In this document: positions 22,131 through 33,964 of the stretch, one piece after another | How the letters are laid out: each line of letters begins with the position of its first letter | How positions within the stretch are numbered: the first letter of the stretch is position 1 | From: Megaleporinus macrocephalus | Taxonomy: Eukaryota; Chordata; Actinopteri; Characiformes; Anostomidae | Assembly (NCBI GenBank): GCA_021613375.1 | Contig: CM038716.1 | Location: 9,391,766-9,455,765, forward strand | Length of the DNA: 64,000 nt | Direction: 5' to 3' | The notes under the pieces: model-generated | Seen by the model: the letters and a program-made list of their open reading frames with translations, nothing else | Databases searched by the model: none | What the model was told of the DNA's origin: nothing | Position numbers and translations under genes: made by a program

Positions 22131-23252
22131 GTTTACAGTGGTGGTGTTGGTGTTCACAGTGGTGGTGGTGTTCACAGTGGTGATGGTGTTTACAGTGGTG
22201 GTGTTCACAGTGGTGATGAGAGTGTTTACAGTGGTCGTGGTGGTGTTCACAGTGGTGATGATAGTGTTTAAAGTGGTGGTGGTGGTGTTCACAGTGGTGA
22301 TGATAGTGTTTAAAGTGGTGGTGGTGGTGTTTACAGTGGTGGTGATGTTTACAGTGGGGGTGATGGTGTTTACAGTGGTGGTGATGGTGTTTACAGTGGT
22401 GGTGATGATGTTTACAGTTGTGGTGATGGTGTTTACAGTGGTGGTGATGGTGTTTACAGTGGTGATGGTGTTTACAGTGGTGGTGGTGTTCACAGTGGTG
22501 GTGATGGAGTTTAAAGTGGTGGTGATGGTGTTTACAGTGGTGATGGTGTTCACAGTGGTGGTGATGGTGTTCACAGTGGTGGTGATGGTGTTTATAGTGG
22601 TGGTGGTGTTCACAGTGGTGGTGATGGTGTTTACAGTGGTGGTGGTGGTGTTTACAGTGGTGGTGGTGTTCACAGTGGTGGTGATGGTGTTTACAGTGGT
22701 GGTGGTGATGTTTACGGTGGTGGTGGTGTTCACAGTGGTGGTGATGATGTTTACAGTTGTGGTGATGGTGTTTACAGTGGTGGTGGTGATGTTTACGGTG
22801 GTGGTGGTGTTCACAGTGGTGGTGATGATGTTTACAGTTGTGGTGATGGTGTTTACAGTGGTGGTGATGGTGTTTACAGTGGTGATGGTGTTCACAGTGG
22901 TGGTGGTGTTCACAGTGGTGGTGATGGTGTTCACAGTGGTGGTGATGGTGTTTACAGTGGTGGTGATGGTGTTTATAGTGGTGGTGGTGTTCACAGTGGT
23001 GGTGATGGTGTTTACAGTGGTGGTGGTGGTGTTTACAGTGGTGGTGGTGTTCACAGTGGTGGTGATGGTGTTTACAGTGGTGGTGGTTATGTTTACGGTG
23101 GTGGTGGTGTTCACAGTGGTGGTGATGATGTTTACAGTTGTGGTGATGGTGTTTACAGTGGTGGTGGTGTTCACAGTGGTGGTGATGATGTTTAAAGTGG
23201 TGGTGGTGATGTTTATAGTGGTGGTGATGGTGTTTACAGTGGTGGTAATAGG
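22128..23252. repeat. GTG-rich minisatellite block 1
   Basis: The array is built from 15- and 18-bp words such as 'gtttacagtggtggtgatg' and 'gttcacagtggtggtg'. Word lengths are mostly multiples of three, so three long frames are open at once: plus 22129-23337 (Val/Phe-rich), minus 22102-23268 (His/Cys/Lys-rich) and minus 22125-23312 (Thr/Asn-rich). The His-rich frame can look like a metal-binding protein but is only the complement of GTG. It starts within the LINE 3' fragment at its left edge. Confidence 0.9.
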
Positions 23253-23509
23253 AACCAGGTGTCTCCATGTCTCAAACACAAACATACACATTGTATTTAC
23301 TATCAAACCCACCAGTGAAGCTACTCGTGTCTTCTGAGTTTATCTGGATGTTGATGGTAAAATGTTGAAGATCTGAAAATACTAGGTTTTCTTTGGGGAC
23401 TATTTCAACCACACAGCATCCTGCGTGTATCCCTCCACCATGAATGGAGTTTAGGAGCTTTTAGAGGTAGACATCTGGTTCCATTCACCACCACTGTGAA
23501 TTTCTTTTT
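23253..23509. other. Non-coding spacer, copy 1
   Basis: This apparently single-copy sequence links the GTG-rich array to LINE fragment B. No motif is recognised. Confidence 0.5.
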
Positions 23510-23700
23510 CTTATAGATTTTAAAATTCTTCTATTAGTTTATAAAGCACTACATGGTCTTGCACCAGACTACCTCGCTGAAATGTTTTTGACTTGAGAAC
23601 TAGAAAGACCCCTCAGATCCTCCAGATCTTCTCTTTTAGTTGTTCCACAAAGAAAAACCAAACCTAGGGTGATGCTGCTTTTAGCCACTATGCTCAAAAC
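23510..23700 (+). pseudogene. LINE reverse transcriptase 3' end, fragment B, copy 1
   Basis: The plus strand reads KILLLVYKALHGLAPDYLAE, then a stop where a Tyr-Glu pair is expected, then RPLRSSRSSLLVVPQRKTKP. This is the same LINE C-terminal region as fragment A but extends past LLVV into the normal continuation. It ends at a TA microsatellite. Two pieces of one LINE region 1.4 kb apart suggest either two insertions or a duplication that trapped the array. Confidence 0.7.
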
Positions 23701-23703
23701 AGT

Positions 23704-23704
23704 G

Positions 23705-23799
<95 letters not shown>
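23704..23799. repeat. (TA)n microsatellite, copy 1
   Basis: The TA run of about 95 bases directly follows LINE fragment B. Its copy-2 counterpart is at 28266-28355. Confidence 0.95.
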
Positions 23800-23801
<2 letters not shown>

Positions 23802-24080
23802 AATTTTTATTTTTATTTGATAAAACATGCAGAACAATTTGCATAACAAGGTCCTAACAGAATTTCTAAGTAGATTTTTCACTTTAACCATTAGGACCTG
23901 TATTAATACATAATGATACGTCAATCACCAGTAATTGTATTATTAGCTGTGATAATGACAATATGCACTTTGTTCATTCACATGCAAATTATTTTGCATG
24001 TTTTTTTGAAAATATGATCTAAATTTGCATACATGCAACCACAGGACACCAGTGACAATATTTCATGTCATTCAATATTG

Positions 24081-24152
<72 letters not shown>

Positions 24153-24453
24153 TTTGATCATTATTTGATGAAACATGCTTAATAATTGGCCTAACAAGAT
24201 ACTGTGTCTACTGTGCCTTATCTCAGCTAATAATCCAATTATGATGATTATTAGCTACCTCCAATGATTTCTACCACCAGTTATGTACTAATACAGGTCA
24301 AGGATTCGAGGTTAACGCACAGTAAGTAATGTATATATAAAATATTTATTTGGGCATCACTGAGCAAATAACAAAAAATTAATAAACCCTCAACAAGTGT
24401 TCCTTATTATAAAGAGATACCATTTATTCTTAATGTTAGTTTAAATAGTGTGA
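23800..24453. other. AT-rich DNA with a (TTA)n run, copy 1
   Basis: The segment contains a (TTA)n microsatellite at about 24083-24151 and otherwise AT-rich, apparently single-copy sequence with several 'gcaaattt' and 'gcatg' words. No coding motif is seen. Confidence 0.7.
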
Positions 24454-24537
24454 GTCTCTCTCTCTCTCTCTCTCTCTCTTTCTTGCTCATTCTCTTTCTC
24501 TTTCTCTCCCTCCCGCTCCCCCCTCTCTCTCCTTATC

Positions 24538-24611
<74 letters not shown>
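24454..24611. repeat. CT-rich microsatellite, copy 1
   Basis: Two pure CT runs (about 24454-24478 and 24545-24611) flank an imperfect pyrimidine stretch. Confidence 0.9.
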
Positions 24612-24613
<2 letters not shown>

Positions 24614-24750
24614 GTTAATAGCTACTATTCGTGGATAAGTGCTGCTTGCTCAATAAAATCTTCCTCTGTGGGGTTATATGTGGTAGTAAGGACACGGGAC
24701 ACACTTAAATACTGACTGTAAGTCAATTTACTATTCCTGAAAGTCTGCAC

Positions 24751-24787
24751 ACCACACACACACACACACACACACTCACACACATAT

Positions 24788-24822
<35 letters not shown>
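24751..24822. repeat. CA microsatellite at the duplication junction
   Basis: An interrupted CA run ('cacatatacacgcacac') ends copy 1 and is followed directly by the start of copy 2 at 24823. The matching run in copy 2 is longer (about 29299-29529) and leads into GTG-rich block 3 instead, so the breakpoint lies within this microsatellite. Confidence 0.85.
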
Positions 24823-24825
<3 letters not shown>

Positions 24826-24970
24826 GTGCCCGAGGTGGGGCCTATATATCTATATTTAAGGTAGGGCTGGGCGATAAGGGAAAAAAATCTTATCACAAAT
24901 TGTACTATAGAACATTACACAACTGTATTAAAAATAAATAAATAAATAAATTAAAATATATTAACCTGAG

Positions 24971-25067
<97 letters not shown>
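24971..25067. repeat. Poly(A)-(TA)n tract, copy 2
   Basis: An A run of about 36 bases is followed by a TA run of about 60 bases, shorter than in copy 1. Confidence 0.9.
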
Positions 25068-25182
25068 TCCCTCCTTAGGATTTTTGGTTATAAAGTAAAC
25101 TTTGCCTCAGCGTTCTCTCTCGAACTCCTAAAATATACATATTTATGTTTATCAATTACAAAATTACATTGATTAGCATAAT

Positions 25183-25479
25183 GTGCGTTGGTGTGTCACA
25201 AAGATGGTCACGCCCACTGAAAGCATGGATTTAACCGGAGCGCGAGCTGCAGCTACAAACAATCACTCACGTGTATCTAACGTTGTGGGAATGTTTCACA
25301 CAGAAACACAACAGTGTGGTGCTCTGTCAGCTCTGCACCGTGGAGATGATCACAACAGTACAACTGCTATACACGAGACCTTGAAGATCAAACATCCCGT
25401 AGAGCTTCATCAACACAGCAGCAGGACAGCACCTGTTTACCTGTTTATCTTATCTTATAGATTATTTATAGATTATTAA
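25183..25479 (+). pseudogene. BED zinc-finger remnant of a hAT transposase, copy 2
   Basis: The 98 codons are identical to the frame at 20624-20920. It is the duplicated copy of the degraded hAT DNA-binding domain, without any catalytic part. Confidence 0.5.
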
Positions 25480-26098
25480 CACGTGTATCATGTTTCTTTC
25501 AGTAGTAGTTTAACGTTTTCTGTTATTTTCTCTTATTTTATTCTCTCTGCTCGACTGTGACGCCTGCAGTAACCAGATTACTAGCGCGTGGGTTAAGCTG
25601 CTGCTACGTCTACACTCTGTACTGTGTGAAATGATATGGCTGTACCTCTAGTTCAGCCACCTGATTGGTTTGGGGGCGGCGCTATTCTCATTCTCATTGG
25701 CTATTCATGCTGTTTCTCAAAACATGGATGGGATTTAATTCTATCGACTTTCTATCGATAGCGTCTTATAGTTCTATTGAGGAAACGTTATTTCTCGATA
25801 ATTATCGTTATCGTTTTATCACCCAGCCCTAATTCAAGATAGCAATACTTATGCAGCAAAGTATGCATCATATAATCCTAATTTGAGTGTTTAGGTGGAG
25901 TAACTGGCCAGTAGGGCTCTTGAACACAGCACAGCTGAGCTCAGGCCTACGAGCTGATTGTTAGGGTTTAATGGATGAGACGAATCAAAACGTAAACTCT
26001 GAGAAATGCCTCCCTTGTAGCTCCACCTGGCTGGTGTTCAGTTAGAAGCTGTAGCTCCTCTGATCATGCTCAGTTCGCCCTGTTCAGAGGTCAGTTTC

Positions 26099-26254
26099 TG
26101 ACCACAGAGCTGCTCTATTCTTTATGTTTTTTCATGGTGTGTATAAAACCCCCCAGCGACACACCCGCCCCGCTCACACCACCATGTCACTGCTGTGCTG
26201 TGAATGGACCACATGATATCTGGAACACAAGGCTCCTGTGGTCAGAAACTGACC
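26099..26254. mobile_element. Short inverted-repeat element, copy 2
   Basis: This is the duplicate of 21540-21695, with the same perfect 19-bp inverted arms. Confidence 0.5.
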
Positions 26255-26543
26255 AGTGATGAATGGAGTAGAGTGGGGCGTGACTTATTGTGCATTACAG
26301 GTGGGCTACGGTCTGTGAATGTGCACCTACGTTGTAGAATTACTGGGTAGGGCTTTTTCTGTTGATTTGCCACCATTCTTCTCTCTCCGTGTCCTCGTTC
26401 TGTCCTATTGTGTTGATTTATTAATATTTTTATGACTCACGACTCAGTTGTTAAGTCTGATTGCGTTATATTTTGTATGAGGACCATTTAGTGTCACAAG
26501 TATGCAAACAAATAGAGGAAATCAGGAAAAAATTCAACATCAA

Positions 26544-26689
26544 TTATGTTTTTTTCTCGTATTAATTTTAAATTTCTTCTATTACTTCCTAAAACACTAC
26601 ACAGTCTTGCACCAGACTACCTCACTGAAATGCTTTCGACTTATGAACCAGGAAGGCCCCTCAGATCCTCCAGATCTTCTCTTTTAGTT
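26544..26689 (+). pseudogene. LINE reverse transcriptase 3' end, fragment A, copy 2
   Basis: This is the duplicate of 21985-22130, identical in translation and cut at the same LLVV position by the GTG-rich array. Confidence 0.7.
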
Positions 26690-27811
26690 GTTTACAGTGG
26701 TGGTGTTGGTGTTCACAGTGGTGGTGGTGTTCACAGTGGTGATGGTGTTTACAGTGGTGGTGTTCACAGTGGTGATGAGAGTGTTTACAGTGGTCGTGGT
26801 GGTGTTCACAGTGGTGATGATAGTGTTTAAAGTGGTGGTGGTGGTGTTCACAGTGGTGATGATAGTGTTTAAAGTGGTGGTGGTGGTGTTTACAGTGGTG
26901 GTGATGTTTACAGTGGGGGTGATGGTGTTTACAGTGGTGGTGATGGTGTTTACAGTGGTGGTGATGATGTTTACAGTTGTGGTGATGGTGTTTACAGTGG
27001 TGGTGATGGTGTTTACAGTGGTGATGGTGTTTACAGTGGTGGTGGTGTTCACAGTGGTGGTGATGGAGTTTAAAGTGGTGGTGATGGTGTTTACAGTGGT
27101 GATGGTGTTCACAGTGGTGGTGATGGTGTTCACAGTGGTGGTGATGGTGTTTATAGTGGTGGTGGTGTTCACAGTGGTGGTGATGGTGTTTACAGTGGTG
27201 GTGGTGGTGTTTACAGTGGTGGTGGTGTTCACAGTGGTGGTGATGGTGTTTACAGTGGTGGTGGTGATGTTTACGGTGGTGGTGGTGTTCACAGTGGTGG
27301 TGATGATGTTTACAGTTGTGGTGATGGTGTTTACAGTGGTGGTGGTGATGTTTACGGTGGTGGTGGTGTTCACAGTGGTGGTGATGATGTTTACAGTTGT
27401 GGTGATGGTGTTTACAGTGGTGGTGATGGTGTTTACAGTGGTGATGGTGTTCACAGTGGTGGTGGTGTTCACAGTGGTGGTGATGGTGTTCACAGTGGTG
27501 GTGATGGTGTTTACAGTGGTGGTGATGGTGTTTATAGTGGTGGTGGTGTTCACAGTGGTGGTGATGGTGTTTACAGTGGTGGTGGTGGTGTTTACAGTGG
27601 TGGTGGTGTTCACAGTGGTGGTGATGGTGTTTACAGTGGTGGTGGTTATGTTTACGGTGGTGGTGGTGTTCACAGTGGTGGTGATGATGTTTACAGTTGT
27701 GGTGATGGTGTTTACAGTGGTGGTGGTGTTCACAGTGGTGGTGATGATGTTTAAAGTGGTGGTGGTGATGTTTATAGTGGTGGTGATGGTGTTTACAGTG
27801 GTGGTAATAGG
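26687..27811. repeat. GTG-rich minisatellite block 2
   Basis: This is the duplicate of 22128-23252. The 388-, 395- and 402-codon open frames are identical in both copies apart from the downstream base change, so even this array has not drifted, which argues for a very young or artefactual duplication. Confidence 0.9.
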
Positions 27812-28068
27812 AACCAGGTGTCTCCATGTCTCAAACACAAACATACACATTGTATTTACTATCAAACCCACCAGTGAAGCTACACGTGTCTTCTGAGTTT
27901 ATCTGGATGTTGATGGTAAAATGTTGAAGATCTGAAAATACTAGGTTTTCTTTGGGGACTATTTCAACCACACAGCATCCTGCGTGTATCCCTCCACCAT
28001 GAATGGAGTTTAGGAGCTTTTAGAGGTAGACATCTGGTTCCATTCACCACCACTGTGAATTTCTTTTT

Positions 28069-28262
28069 CTTATAGATTTTAAAATTCTTCTATTAGTTTA
28101 TAAAGCACTACATGGTCTTGCACCAGACTACCTCGCTGAAATGTTTTTGACTTGAGAACTAGAAAGACCCCTCAGATCCTCCAGATCTTCTCTTTTAGTT
28201 GTTCCACAAAGAAAAACCAAAACCTAGGGTGATGCTGCTTTTAGCCACTATGCTCAAAACAG
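28069..28262 (+). pseudogene. LINE reverse transcriptase 3' end, fragment B, copy 2
   Basis: This is the duplicate of 23510-23700, with one extra A after 'agaaaaacca' that shifts the frame relative to copy 1. Confidence 0.7.
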
Positions 28263-28264
28263 TG

Positions 28265-28355
<91 letters not shown>
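28263..28355. repeat. (TA)n microsatellite, copy 2
   Basis: The TA run of about 90 bases is slightly shorter than in copy 1. Confidence 0.95.
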
Positions 28356-28357
<2 letters not shown>

Positions 28358-28638
28358 CAAATTTGTATTCTTATTTGATAAAACATGCGGAACAATTTGC
28401 ATAACAAGGTCCTAACAGAATTTCTAATTAGATTTTTCACTTTAACCATTAGGACCTGTATTAATACATAATGATACGTCAATCACCAGTAATTGTATTA
28501 TTAGCTGTGATAATGACAATATGCACTTTGTTCATTCACATGCAAATTATTTTGCATGTTTTTTTGAAAATATGATCTAAATTTGCATACATGCAACCAC
28601 AGGACACCAGTGACAATATTTCATGTCATTCAATATTG

Positions 28639-28701
<63 letters not shown>

Positions 28702-29001
28702 TTTGATCATTATTTGATGAAACATGCTTAATAATTGGCCTAACAAGATACTGTGTCTACTGTGCCTTATCTCAGCTAATAATCCAATTATGATGATTAT
28801 TAGCTACCTCCAATGATTTCTACCACCAGTTATGTACTAATACAGGTCAAGGATTCGAGGTTAACGCACAGTAAGTAATGTATATATAAAATATTTATTT
28901 GGGCATCACTGAGCAAATAACAAAAAATTAATAAACCCTCAACAAGTGTTCCTTATTATAAAGAGATACCATTTATTCTTAATGTTAGTTTAAATAGTGT
29001 G
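28356..29001. other. AT-rich DNA with a (TTA)n run, copy 2
   Basis: This is the duplicate of 23800-24453. The TTA run lies at about 28640-28700 and is a few units shorter than in copy 1. Confidence 0.7.
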
Positions 29002-29086
29002 AGTCTCTCTCTCTCTCTCTCTCTCTCTTTCTTGCTCATTCTCTTTCTCTTTCTCTCCCTCCCGCTCCCCCCTCTCTCTCCTTATC

Positions 29087-29156
<70 letters not shown>
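29002..29156. repeat. CT-rich microsatellite, copy 2
   Basis: This is the duplicate of 24454-24611, with a shorter second CT run. Confidence 0.9.
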
Positions 29157-29158
<2 letters not shown>

Positions 29159-29298
29159 GTTAATAGCTACTATTCGTGGATAAGTGCTGCTTGCTCAATA
29201 AAATCTTCCTCTGTGGGGTTATATGTGGTAGTAAGGACACGGGACACACTTAAATACTGACTGTAAGTCAATTTACTATTCCTGAAAGTCTGCACACC

Positions 29299-29332
29299 AC
29301 ACACACACACACACACACACTCACACACATAT

Positions 29333-29400
<68 letters not shown>

Positions 29401-29443
29401 GCACACACACATATACACGCACACACACACACACATATACACG

Positions 29444-29474
<31 letters not shown>

Positions 29475-29498
29475 GCACACACACACACACACACATAT

Positions 29499-29529
<31 letters not shown>
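29299..29529. repeat. Expanded CA microsatellite
   Basis: CA runs of 14-50 bases are separated by a recurring 'acacatatacacgcacac' word (at least six times). It is about 230 bp against about 72 bp in copy 1, and it joins GTG-rich block 3 without a spacer. The 67-118-codon Cys/Val minus-strand frames are artefacts. Confidence 0.9.
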
Positions 29530-30752
29530 GTGGTGGGGATGATGTTTACAGTTGTGTTGATGTTGTTTAGGTGTTTACAGTGGTGGTGATGGTGTTTATA
29601 GTGGTGGTGATGGTGTTTATAGTGGTGGTGATGGTGTTTACAGTGGTAGTGATGGTGTTTATAGTGGTGGTGATGTTGTTTACAGTGGTGGTGATGTTGT
29701 TTACAGTGGTGGTAGTGTTTACAGTGGTGGTGATGTTGTTTAGAGTTGTGTTGATGTTGTTTACAGTGGTTTTGATGTTGTTTACAGTGGTGTTGATGGT
29801 GTTTAGGTGTTTACAGTGGTGGTGATGGTGTTTATAGTGGTGGGGTGATGTTTACAGTGGTGGGGATGATGTTTACAGTGGTGGTGATGATGTTTACAGT
29901 GGGGGTGGTGTTTACAGTGGTGGTGATGTTGTTTAGAGTTGTGTTGATGTTGTTTACAGTGGTTTTGATGTTGTTTACAGTGGTGTTGATGGTGTTTAGG
30001 TGTTTACAGTAGTGGTGATGGTGTTTATAGTGGTGGGGATGATGTTTACAGTGGTGGGGATGATGTTTACAGTGGTGGTGGTGTTTACAGTGGTGGTGAT
30101 GTTGTTTACAGTGGTAGTGATGGTGTTTATAGTGGTGGTGATGGTGTTTACAGTGATGGTGATGATGTTTACAGTGGTGGTAGTGTTTATAGTGGTGGTG
30201 ATGTTGTTTAGAGTTGTGTTGATGTTGTTTACAGTGGTTTTGATGTTGTTTACAGCAGTGTTGATGATGTTTAGGTGTTTACAGTGGTAGTGATGGTGTT
30301 TATAGTGGTGGTGATGGTGTTTACAGTGGTGGTGATGGTGTTTACAGTGGTGGTAATGTTGTTTACCATGGTGGTGATGTTGTTTACAGTTGTGTTGATG
30401 TTGTTTACAGTGGTGTTGAGGGTGTTTAGGTGTTTACAGTGGTAGTGATAGTGTTTATAGTGGTGGTGATGTTTACAGTGGTGGTGATGTTGTATACAGT
30501 GGTGTTGATGGTGTTTAAGTGTTTATAGTGGTGGTGATGATGTTTACAGTGGTGGTGATGATGTTTACAGTGGTGGTGATGTTGTATACAGTGGTGTTGA
30601 TGGTGTTTAAGTGTTTATAGTGGTGGTGATGATGTTTACAGTGGTGGTGATGATGTTTACAGTGGTGGTGATGATGTTTACAGTGTGGGTGATGGTGTTT
30701 ATAGTGGTGGTGATAGTGTTTACAGTGGTGGTGGTGGTGGTGTTTACAGTTT
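29530..30752. repeat. GTG-rich minisatellite block 3, diverged
   Basis: The array uses the same words as blocks 1 and 2 ('gtttacagtggtggtgatg') but with more 'gttgtttacag', 'ggtgtttaggtgtttacag' and 'gttgtgttgatg' variants, and it is not part of the 4.56-kb duplicate. Internal blocks of about 190-250 bp recur, marked by 'gtttaggtgtttacag' at about 29567, 29801, 29995, 30271 and 30426. It is an older relative of blocks 1 and 2. Confidence 0.85.
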
Positions 30753-31345
30753 TCTACATCATTAGAACACGCCAGTGGTCATTTACACTGTGTGACAATT
30801 TCATGATGGACGAACCAATAGAAATGCTCCAAAACTGCTTGGAAAAAATTCTGGTTCCATTGACTTACATTGAAAGTAAAGTAAGTTTTTGGTCTCTCCT
30901 GTAAAGTTGCAATTTTATAGATGTTTATATATGTTTTTCATTGGACAGAGATGAAATACAAGTACTCTTTCAGTAAAGAGCTGACCACAGGTCCATGTGT
31001 AATGAATCAAGACACTCAAGACAATCCATTGGCAGGCTTGTTTATTGAATAACAACAGAGCAGAGTGAATAGCAATGTACTGTGCTGGGCAAAGACCAGG
31101 AAAGCCAGGGAACCAGGGAACCCGGGGCGCCAGAAAGAGGAGCATGCCATGTAGAGTAGACAGATAGCAGCATTAGATGGTGGCCTTGATCTGGATTGGC
31201 GTAGTCAGGTGCTGGTTTCCTGTCTGAGCAGTGAATAGAGCAGACCCTGTGCTGATAAAGCTTCACAAGGGAGGGGATAGACGCGATGAGCTGATGTAGG
31301 GTGGAGTAGACCGACCTTGACCTTGACTGGAGAAGCAGACCTAAC
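30753..31345. other. Non-coding DNA with a probable dispersed element
   Basis: The part at 30760-30910 contains 'ccattgacttacattgaaag', a phrase I associate with common fish interspersed repeats, but I cannot place its ends. The rest (30920-31345) looks single-copy; minus-strand frames at 30915-31145 and 31042-31347 show no domain. Confidence 0.4.
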
Positions 31346-33418
31346 AAGGGTCTGTCTCAAAACCTAGTGAGTGTCTCAGTAGGCTGTCTAGGTAGCAGCT
31401 GTTTAAGTAGCAGCGTTCTCTCCTCATCTCTCCTCATAAAACAGATTAGTAGGCGAGCGCAGCTAGTATGTCTGAATACTCAGTAGTAAATCAGTAGGCG
31501 AGTGTAGCTAGTATGTCTGAATACTCAGTAGTAAATCAGTAGGGGAGCGCGGCTAGTATGTCTGAATACTCAGTAGTAAATCAGTAGGCGAGTGTAGCTA
31601 GTATGTCTGAATACTCAGTAGTAAATCAGTAGGGGAGCGCGGCTAGTATGTCTGAATACTCAGTAGTAAATCAGTAGGCGAGCGTGGCTAGTTTGTCTGA
31701 ATACTCAGTAGTAAATCAGTAGGTGAGCGTGGCTAGTTTGTCTGAATACTCAGTAGTGAAATCAGTAGGTGAGCGTGGCTAGTATGTCTGAATACTCAGT
31801 AGTGAATCAGTAAGCGAGCGCGGCTAGTATGTCTGAATACTCAGTAGTAAATCAGTAGGCGAGCGTGGCTAGTATGTCTGAATACTCAGTAGTAAATCAG
31901 TAGGGGAGCGTGGCTAGTATGTCTGAATACTCAGTAGTAAATCAGTAGGGGAGCGTGGCTAGTATGTCTGAATACTCAGTAGTAAATCAGTAGGGGAGCG
32001 TGGCTAGTATGTCTGAATACTCAGTAGTAAATCAGTAGGGGAGCGTGGCTAGTATGTCTGAATACTCAGTAGTAAATCAGTAGGGGAGCGTGGCTAGTAT
32101 GTCTGAATACTCAGTAGTAAATCAGTAGGGGAGCGTGGCTAGTATGTCTGAATACTCAGTAGTAAATCAGTAGGGGAGCGTGGCTAGTATGTCTGAATAC
32201 TCAGTAGTAAATCAGTAGGTAAGCGTGGCTAGTTTGTCTGAATACTCAGTAGTAAATCAGTAGGCGAGCGTGGCTAGTATGTCTGAATACTCAGTAGTAA
32301 ATCAGTAGGCGAGCGCGGCTAGTATATCTGAATACTCAGTAGTGTAATCAGGAGGCGAGCGCGGCTAGTATGTCTGAATACTCAGTAGTAAATCAGTAGG
32401 CGAGTGCGGCTAGTATGTCTGAATACTCAGTAGTAAATCAGTAGGCGAGCGCGGCTAGTATATCTGAATACTCAGTAGTAAATCAGTAGGTGAGCGCGGC
32501 TAGTATATCTGAATACTCAGTAGTAAATCAGTAGGCGAGCGCGGCTAGTATATCTGAATACTCAGTAGTAAATCAGTAGGTGAGCGTGGCTAGTATATCT
32601 GAATACTCAGTAGTAAATCAGTAGGCGAGCGCGGCTAGTATATCTGAATACTCAGTAGTAAATCAGTAGGTGAGCGTGGCTAGTATATCTGAATACTCAG
32701 TAGTAAATCAGTAGGCGAGCGCGGCTAGTATATCTGAATACTCAGTAGTAAATCAGTAGGTGAGCGTGGCTAGTATATCTGAATACTCAGTAGTAAATCA
32801 GTAGGTGAGCGTGGCTAGTATATCTGAATACTCAGTAGTAAATCAGTAGGTGAGCGTGGCTAGTATGTCTGAATACTCAGTAGTAAATCAGTAGGTGAGC
32901 GTGGCTAGTATATCTGAATACTCAGTAGTAAATCAGTAGGTGAGCGTGGCTAGTTCTGATTCACCTGGAGTGGTGTATGAATTCAGAGTGGAGTAAATAA
33001 ACGGTGTAAAGCTGAACGTCGGCTGTGTGTACGTAGCTACTGCTAGTGAACCGCCGCTACAGAAGTTAGCGCTACTGCTGAGATAAACAATGATTACATT
33101 CCTCCCGTTTCATCTTCTCTGATCTACAGCTCCACACCGTCTGATACATAATCAGATAAAAACACAGATCAGAGTCACTAAAAGATCTAAATCTGTCAGT
33201 AAACGAGCTTTTAAATGAACAGCAGGACTTTTACGGTGGTGGTCTGACGTCTTGCGTCACAGGACGCTGGTAATATGGTGGACGTAGTACGTCTGAGATT
33301 GTGTAGCTACTAAAACTCTCCTACTGAAACTACCTACTAGTCTGACGCTCGAGCAGCACGTACTGACTCTAATCCAGTACCTACTGACTAGTAGACGATT
33401 TCAGACGTACCTTGAGAC
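31346..33418. mobile_element. Probable non-autonomous DNA element enclosing a 45-bp array
   Basis: The left side reads 'gggtctgtctcaaaacctag' and the right side ends 'gatttcagacgtaccttgag' then 'acc', giving imperfect inverted ends of the type ggt-c-tctgaaa. Near both ends, words such as 'ctagtgagtgtctcagtagg' and 'cctactgactagtagacg' recur in inverse order. No coding part is seen. The large array occupies 31440-32955, so the element may be a short MITE-like repeat inflated from inside. Boundaries and class are inferred. Confidence 0.4.
31440..32955. repeat. 45-bp minisatellite, about 33 copies
   Basis: The unit is 'gagcgtggctagtatgtctg' plus 'aatactcagtagtaaatcagtaggg', 45 bp. Copies are highly alike. 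At 31870-32220 a 'ggggagcgtgg' form is homogenised, and at about 32430-32790 two forms ('gcgagcgcgg' and 'gtgagcgtgg') alternate as 90-bp dimers. In spite of the codon-multiple period no long frame is open, because the unit contains stops in most frames. Confidence 0.92.
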
Positions 33419-33752
33419 CTCTGGTGATGCTGAGCAATAGTGCTTACACCATGTTTACAGACCTCATCTTTAAAAAGTGATGAGCGACGATGGTTTAACA
33501 TAGCTTCAGTCAGCATGGTCGGCACCCACACACACAAAGACACACACACACACCCCTTGGGGTGCACATGGTGGTCCGTGCCCACTCTTTGTCTTGTTCT
33601 GACACTTTTGCCAAGATGCTAATTAGTTATGAATAATTATGAATCATTACGAATAATTATGAGCACGCTAAATGTCAAATGTTTCCTCAGACGTTTCACT
33701 GGAGGGCTGAGGGGCCGACTGCGGACCGCCACTGTTCTGTAGAGCTGTATAT

Positions 33753-33783
<31 letters not shown>

Positions 33784-33964
33784 ATAATGCATATCGATCC
33801 AACACAGCCTTGCTCATCTCATCTGATGGGACTTGTGTTTATTTTCAATTTTGTCCCTTAAGACTTTGCAGTGTGTTGTTTACTAAAAGCTGTAGGATAT
33901 TTATTAGAAATAGAAAAAGAGAGAGAGAAAACAGAGTGAATGAGAGAGAGTGAATACATACACG
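33419..33964. other. Non-coding DNA with a GT microsatellite
   Basis: A GT run lies at about 33755-33782, and a GA-rich stretch at 33910-33950 leads into the next array. Small frames (33388-33585 minus, 33440-33622 plus, 33679-33861 plus) show no domain. Confidence 0.55.

Larger units (their letters stand above)
24862..25831 (+). mobile_element. Non-autonomous hAT-like element, copy 2
   Basis: It is the duplicate of the element at 20298-21272, with the same terminal inverted repeats, internal BED remnant and 8-bp flanks. It has 'aacctgag' before the A run. It is not an independent insertion, since the flanking DNA is duplicated too. Confidence 0.7.
24823..29367. repeat. Tandem duplication, copy 2 (about 4.55 kb)
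   Basis: This copy repeats 20259-24822 almost base for base, in direct orientation. Length differences lie in the poly(A)-(TA)n tract, the TA, TTA and CT microsatellites and the terminal CA run. The right limit cannot be set precisely because the CA run continues to 29529. Confidence 0.92.

Noticed and set aside
22102..23268. 388-codon His/Cys-rich minus frame that looks like a metal-binding or zinc-finger protein (also at 26661-27827)
   Set aside because: It is the complement of a GTG-rich minisatellite; two other frames are open over the same DNA with unrelated composition, and it has no proper finger spacing.
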